Below, piece after piece: positions 61,752 through 64,000 of a DNA stretch of 64,000 nt. Origin of the DNA: Trabulsiella odontotermitis (GTDB lineage Bacteria; Pseudomonadota; Gammaproteobacteria; Enterobacterales; Enterobacteriaceae); NCBI RefSeq assembly GCF_001297775.1, contig NZ_LIFX01000004.1:299521-363520 (forward strand), read 5' to 3'. The position numbers and the translations under genes were made by a program. Position 1 is the stretch's first letter; each line of letters opens with the position of its first letter. The notes under the pieces were generated by a model. The model did not search any database and was not told the origin of the DNA. It saw only the letters and a list, made by a program, of their open reading frames with translations.

Positions 61752-63869
61752 TCAGTACTGCCGCATATCCGGCGACGAACTGCCGTTTTCTTGCGGCGCT
61801 TTCGGTGGGTCTTCTGCAATACCGCAGTTCCAGTTGATCATCAGAGCGTCGCCGCTGATGGTCTGCATACCCTGGAGGTTAATCGCAGTACCGTTAAGAA
61901 ATATTTTGCCGTCCTGCGTCAGCACCAGCCGGGCCTGCCCGCAACGCAACTCCAGATGTTCCCCGGCGGAATAGACGGCCACCTTCCCGGTACTCTCGGT
62001 TTTGCTTTTACCCACCGTAAAGGTGACATTCTCCCCGACGCTGACGTTATAACCCTTACCGACCAGCAACGACTTCTGTATCCCCACTTGAGAGGACTGT
62101 GTCAGCGCCACCGAGGTATTCATCACACCGCCTACCGTGGTCTGGTACGCCACACCCACCGTCAGTGCACGGACCACCCCCACCGTTTCTGCCTGGTTCA
62201 GGCCGACAGTAATACTCTGGTTCTGCCCCACGGTCTCTTTCTGGTTCTGCACCACCGTCTGCACCTGGTTCTGCTGCACGGTAATAACCTGGTTGCCGCC
62301 AATGGTTTCGGTATGGTTCACTTTCACATCGGTGGTGCGGTCATTCAGCACTTCGGTATCCATATTCTTCTGCGCATGGATATAAACCTGCTCCTGGCCG
62401 GTGGCGTCCTCAAAACTCAGCTCATTAAACCCATCCCCTTTATAGGTTTTGGAACGAATGGTCATCTTCGTTTTTGTGCCCGGCAGGTCTCCGGGAGAGC
62501 GGTTATCTTCATGGTAGGTGCGGCCCATAATGATGGGCTGGTCAGGGTCACCATTGAGAAAATCCACAATGACCTCCTGACCCACGCGGGGAATGGCCAG
62601 GTTGCCAAAACCGGCCCCGGCCCAGGCCTGGGAGACACGGATCCAGCAGGAACTGTCTTCCGTGCCGCCGTGATAACGGTCCCACAGGAATTTCACCCGT
62701 ATCCGTCCGTGCTCGTCACAGAAAATCTCTTCCCCTGCCGGCCCGGTGACCACCGCACTCTGCGGACCATCCACTTTCGGTTTTGGATGGGGTCTGGCAC
62801 GCCAGGTGCGTTCTGCGGGGATGACAGTGAAATGGTTGGTGAGTGAGGTTCCGGCGCCCTGATTTCCGTGTTGAGCCTGAGGTTGTATGCCTGTCAGGGA
62901 ACTGCTCACCACCTGCCATTCCCGGTTGAGACTGACAGACGGATGTCCGGAAAGGGTGAAGCGGGTTCCCGGCCACAGTCCGGGTGAATTACTGACACCG
63001 GTGGCCGTTTCGGCACCGCTGCGCCAGCCTTCCATTCTGTAACGGGTGAAATTCTCTCCGTGCTGCTCATCCTTGAAGCGGCCGGGATAATCAAAAATCT
63101 CGTACTGTGCCCGCTGGCCGTTCAGGTTGTCGGCTTCATGGTCATAAATACCCGGCCAGTCGGGAACCTTGAAGGTGTAGTCCTGGCTCTGCACAGAAGA
63201 GGGACTGACGGTGGCTTCATAGCGGAACACGCTGATGCATTCTGTTGAAACGTCCGTTGTGGTGTTCGGGTTAAAGGCGACGGGGTCAGTCAGGCATCTG
63301 AGTCCGGCGACGTTATCGCACAGCGTCAGTTTTTGTTCCGGTGTATCCGGGGCAGATTTGTCAAAAAAGAAGATACCTTCCTCAGCCCAGAGACGGGTCA
63401 GGAACGCGAGGTCTGATTCACCGTACTGTACACAGAATTCACGGGGCGGATGGTCATCGTTAAACCCGTCAGTCCAGTCAGTGACACCGTTTTCCCTGAG
63501 GAGGATGTCGGAGACAGCCAGGATATCCTGTTGCTGGAATATGCGGAAATTCTGCCGCAGGCTGCAGCGCCAGAGGGGAGGGCGAATGACGAAGCGGTAC
63601 AGCATCTGCCAGCCATTATTCTCTTTTGTGCCGAAGGTGGCGATGACACCGCTGATATGGCGCAGCACCTGCTGCCCCTGCCAGACCGTAAGGGTGGCGT
63701 TTTTTTCGAGTAATGTTTCTGCGGTCTGCCTGAAGGAATCACTGGCGACGTCGACATCAAGGACAAACGGAAGTGAATAGTCCTGTTTTAAGCCGAAGCT
63801 GATGACAGCGAAAGTATCCGGCTCCTGGCCATCCACTTCGAGAGTGAAGCGCAATCCCTGCTGTGGCAT
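61752..63869 (-). CDS. vgrG: VgrG (TssI) type VI secretion spike protein
   Basis: A 705-aa VgrG trimer subunit that caps the T6SS Hcp tube and carries PAAR/Rhs cargo. The gp27-like base is residues ~1-380 (LRFTLEVDGQEPDTFAVISF, FCVQYGESDLAFLTRLWAEE). The gp5 OB-fold contains VVTGPAGEEIFCDEHGRIRV and SCWIRVSQAWAGAGFGNLAI. A C-terminal beta-helix of TVG/NQ repeats (~520-640, e.g. VGQNQSITVGLNQAETVG) follows, then a DUF2345-like end. AGGGA lies 8 bases before the ATG. The rhs gene follows after 68 bases, so cargo and carrier are co-transcribed. No other T6SS genes are in the window. Confidence 0.95.
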   Translation of the reverse strand: MPQQGLRFTLEVDGQEPDTFAVISFGLKQDYSLPFVLDVDVASDSFRQTAETLLEKNATLTVWQGQQVLRHISGVIATFGTKENNGWQMLYRFVIRPPLWRCSLRQNFRIFQQQDILAVSDILLRENGVTDWTDGFNDDHPPREFCVQYGESDLAFLTRLWAEEGIFFFDKSAPDTPEQKLTLCDNVAGLRCLTDPVAFNPNTTTDVSTECISVFRYEATVSPSSVQSQDYTFKVPDWPGIYDHEADNLNGQRAQYEIFDYPGRFKDEQHGENFTRYRMEGWRSGAETATGVSNSPGLWPGTRFTLSGHPSVSLNREWQVVSSSLTGIQPQAQHGNQGAGTSLTNHFTVIPAERTWRARPHPKPKVDGPQSAVVTGPAGEEIFCDEHGRIRVKFLWDRYHGGTEDSSCWIRVSQAWAGAGFGNLAIPRVGQEVIVDFLNGDPDQPIIMGRTYHEDNRSPGDLPGTKTKMTIRSKTYKGDGFNELSFEDATGQEQVYIHAQKNMDTEVLNDRTTDVKVNHTETIGGNQVITVQQNQVQTVVQNQKETVGQNQSITVGLNQAETVGVVRALTVGVAYQTTVGGVMNTSVALTQSSQVGIQKSLLVGKGYNVSVGENVTFTVGKSKTESTGKVAVYSAGEHLELRCGQARLVLTQDGKIFLNGTAINLQGMQTISGDALMINWNCGIAEDPPKAPQENGSSSPDMRQY

Positions 63870-64000
63870 GTGTTTGTCCCTGTCTTATTTATGAGCGTGA
63901 TGAATAACGAGAAATTATAAAATAAACATATAAAACAATGCGTTACGTCGCTGCGATGTTTGCATGAGCCCGGGTGGATGAATGTGATCTGTGTCACAGG
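63870..64000 (-). promoter_or_regulatory. Upstream region of vgrG (window end)
   Basis: The last 131 bases are AT-rich and contain no supported gene; they presumably include the vgrG promoter. The minus-strand frame that runs across the vgrG start here is an out-of-frame shadow. Confidence 0.4.

Noticed and set aside
62130..62385. Repeated NQ/TVG codon pattern in vgrG as a DNA tandem repeat or CRISPR-like array
   Set aside because: The periodicity is in the protein (beta-helix repeats of the spike), with no identical DNA units or spacers. No CRISPR array was seen anywhere in the window.
63788..63997. 69-codon minus-strand frame across the vgrG start
   Set aside because: Out of frame with vgrG and overlapping its first 80 bases; no support beyond openness.

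Overview
This window is enterobacterial chromosome. Gene content and order match the Escherichia/Salmonella/Citrobacter segment that runs from yciA through the trp operon, topA-cysB, acnA, rnb, fabI and sap to psp and ycjXF. Protein divergence from E. coli, together with the ttd cluster, the DUF1996 gene and the Rhs island at these positions, points to Citrobacter or a close relative. The genus is an inference; the family is secure.

Left part (1-23.3 kb): yciA (cut by the window edge), yciB, yciC, a YkgJ-type cysteine-cluster gene and ompW. Then comes the complete trpLEDCBA operon on the minus strand, with TrpR operator, leader peptide, attenuator and a terminator. The yciGFE genes that separate ompW and trpA in E. 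coli are absent; that gap holds only one or two unrecognised small ORFs. rnm (yciV) and yciO follow, then a tartrate-fermentation cluster (ttdT, ttdB, ttdA, divergent ttdR) that E. coli keeps elsewhere, then rluB, a LemA gene overlapping yciQ, btuR-yciK, sohB and yciN.

Middle part (23.3-48.7 kb): topA, cysB, three very small genes (ymiA, yciX, ymiC) closed by a strong terminator, acnA, ribA, pgpB, lapA-lapB-pyrF-yciH, osmB, yciZ-yciT, pdeR, rnb, yciW, fabI and the sapABCDF transport operon. This is core metabolism, envelope control and stress response.

Right part (48.9-64 kb): a secreted DUF1996 protein of unusual taxonomic flavour, the divergent pspF / pspABCD phage-shock locus with a sigma54 promoter, and ycjX-ycjF. 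Where E. coli has tyrR after ycjF, this genome has a polymorphic-toxin island read leftward. It contains vgrG; a full-length PAAR-Rhs protein with a Cys-rich tail; a membrane immunity candidate; a displaced second Rhs tip cut from its core by a stop codon; a second membrane immunity candidate that appears frameshifted at a run of eight A; and scraps of older rhs and vgrG copies. The island reads as a record of successive toxin-tip replacements and is the most interesting part of the window.
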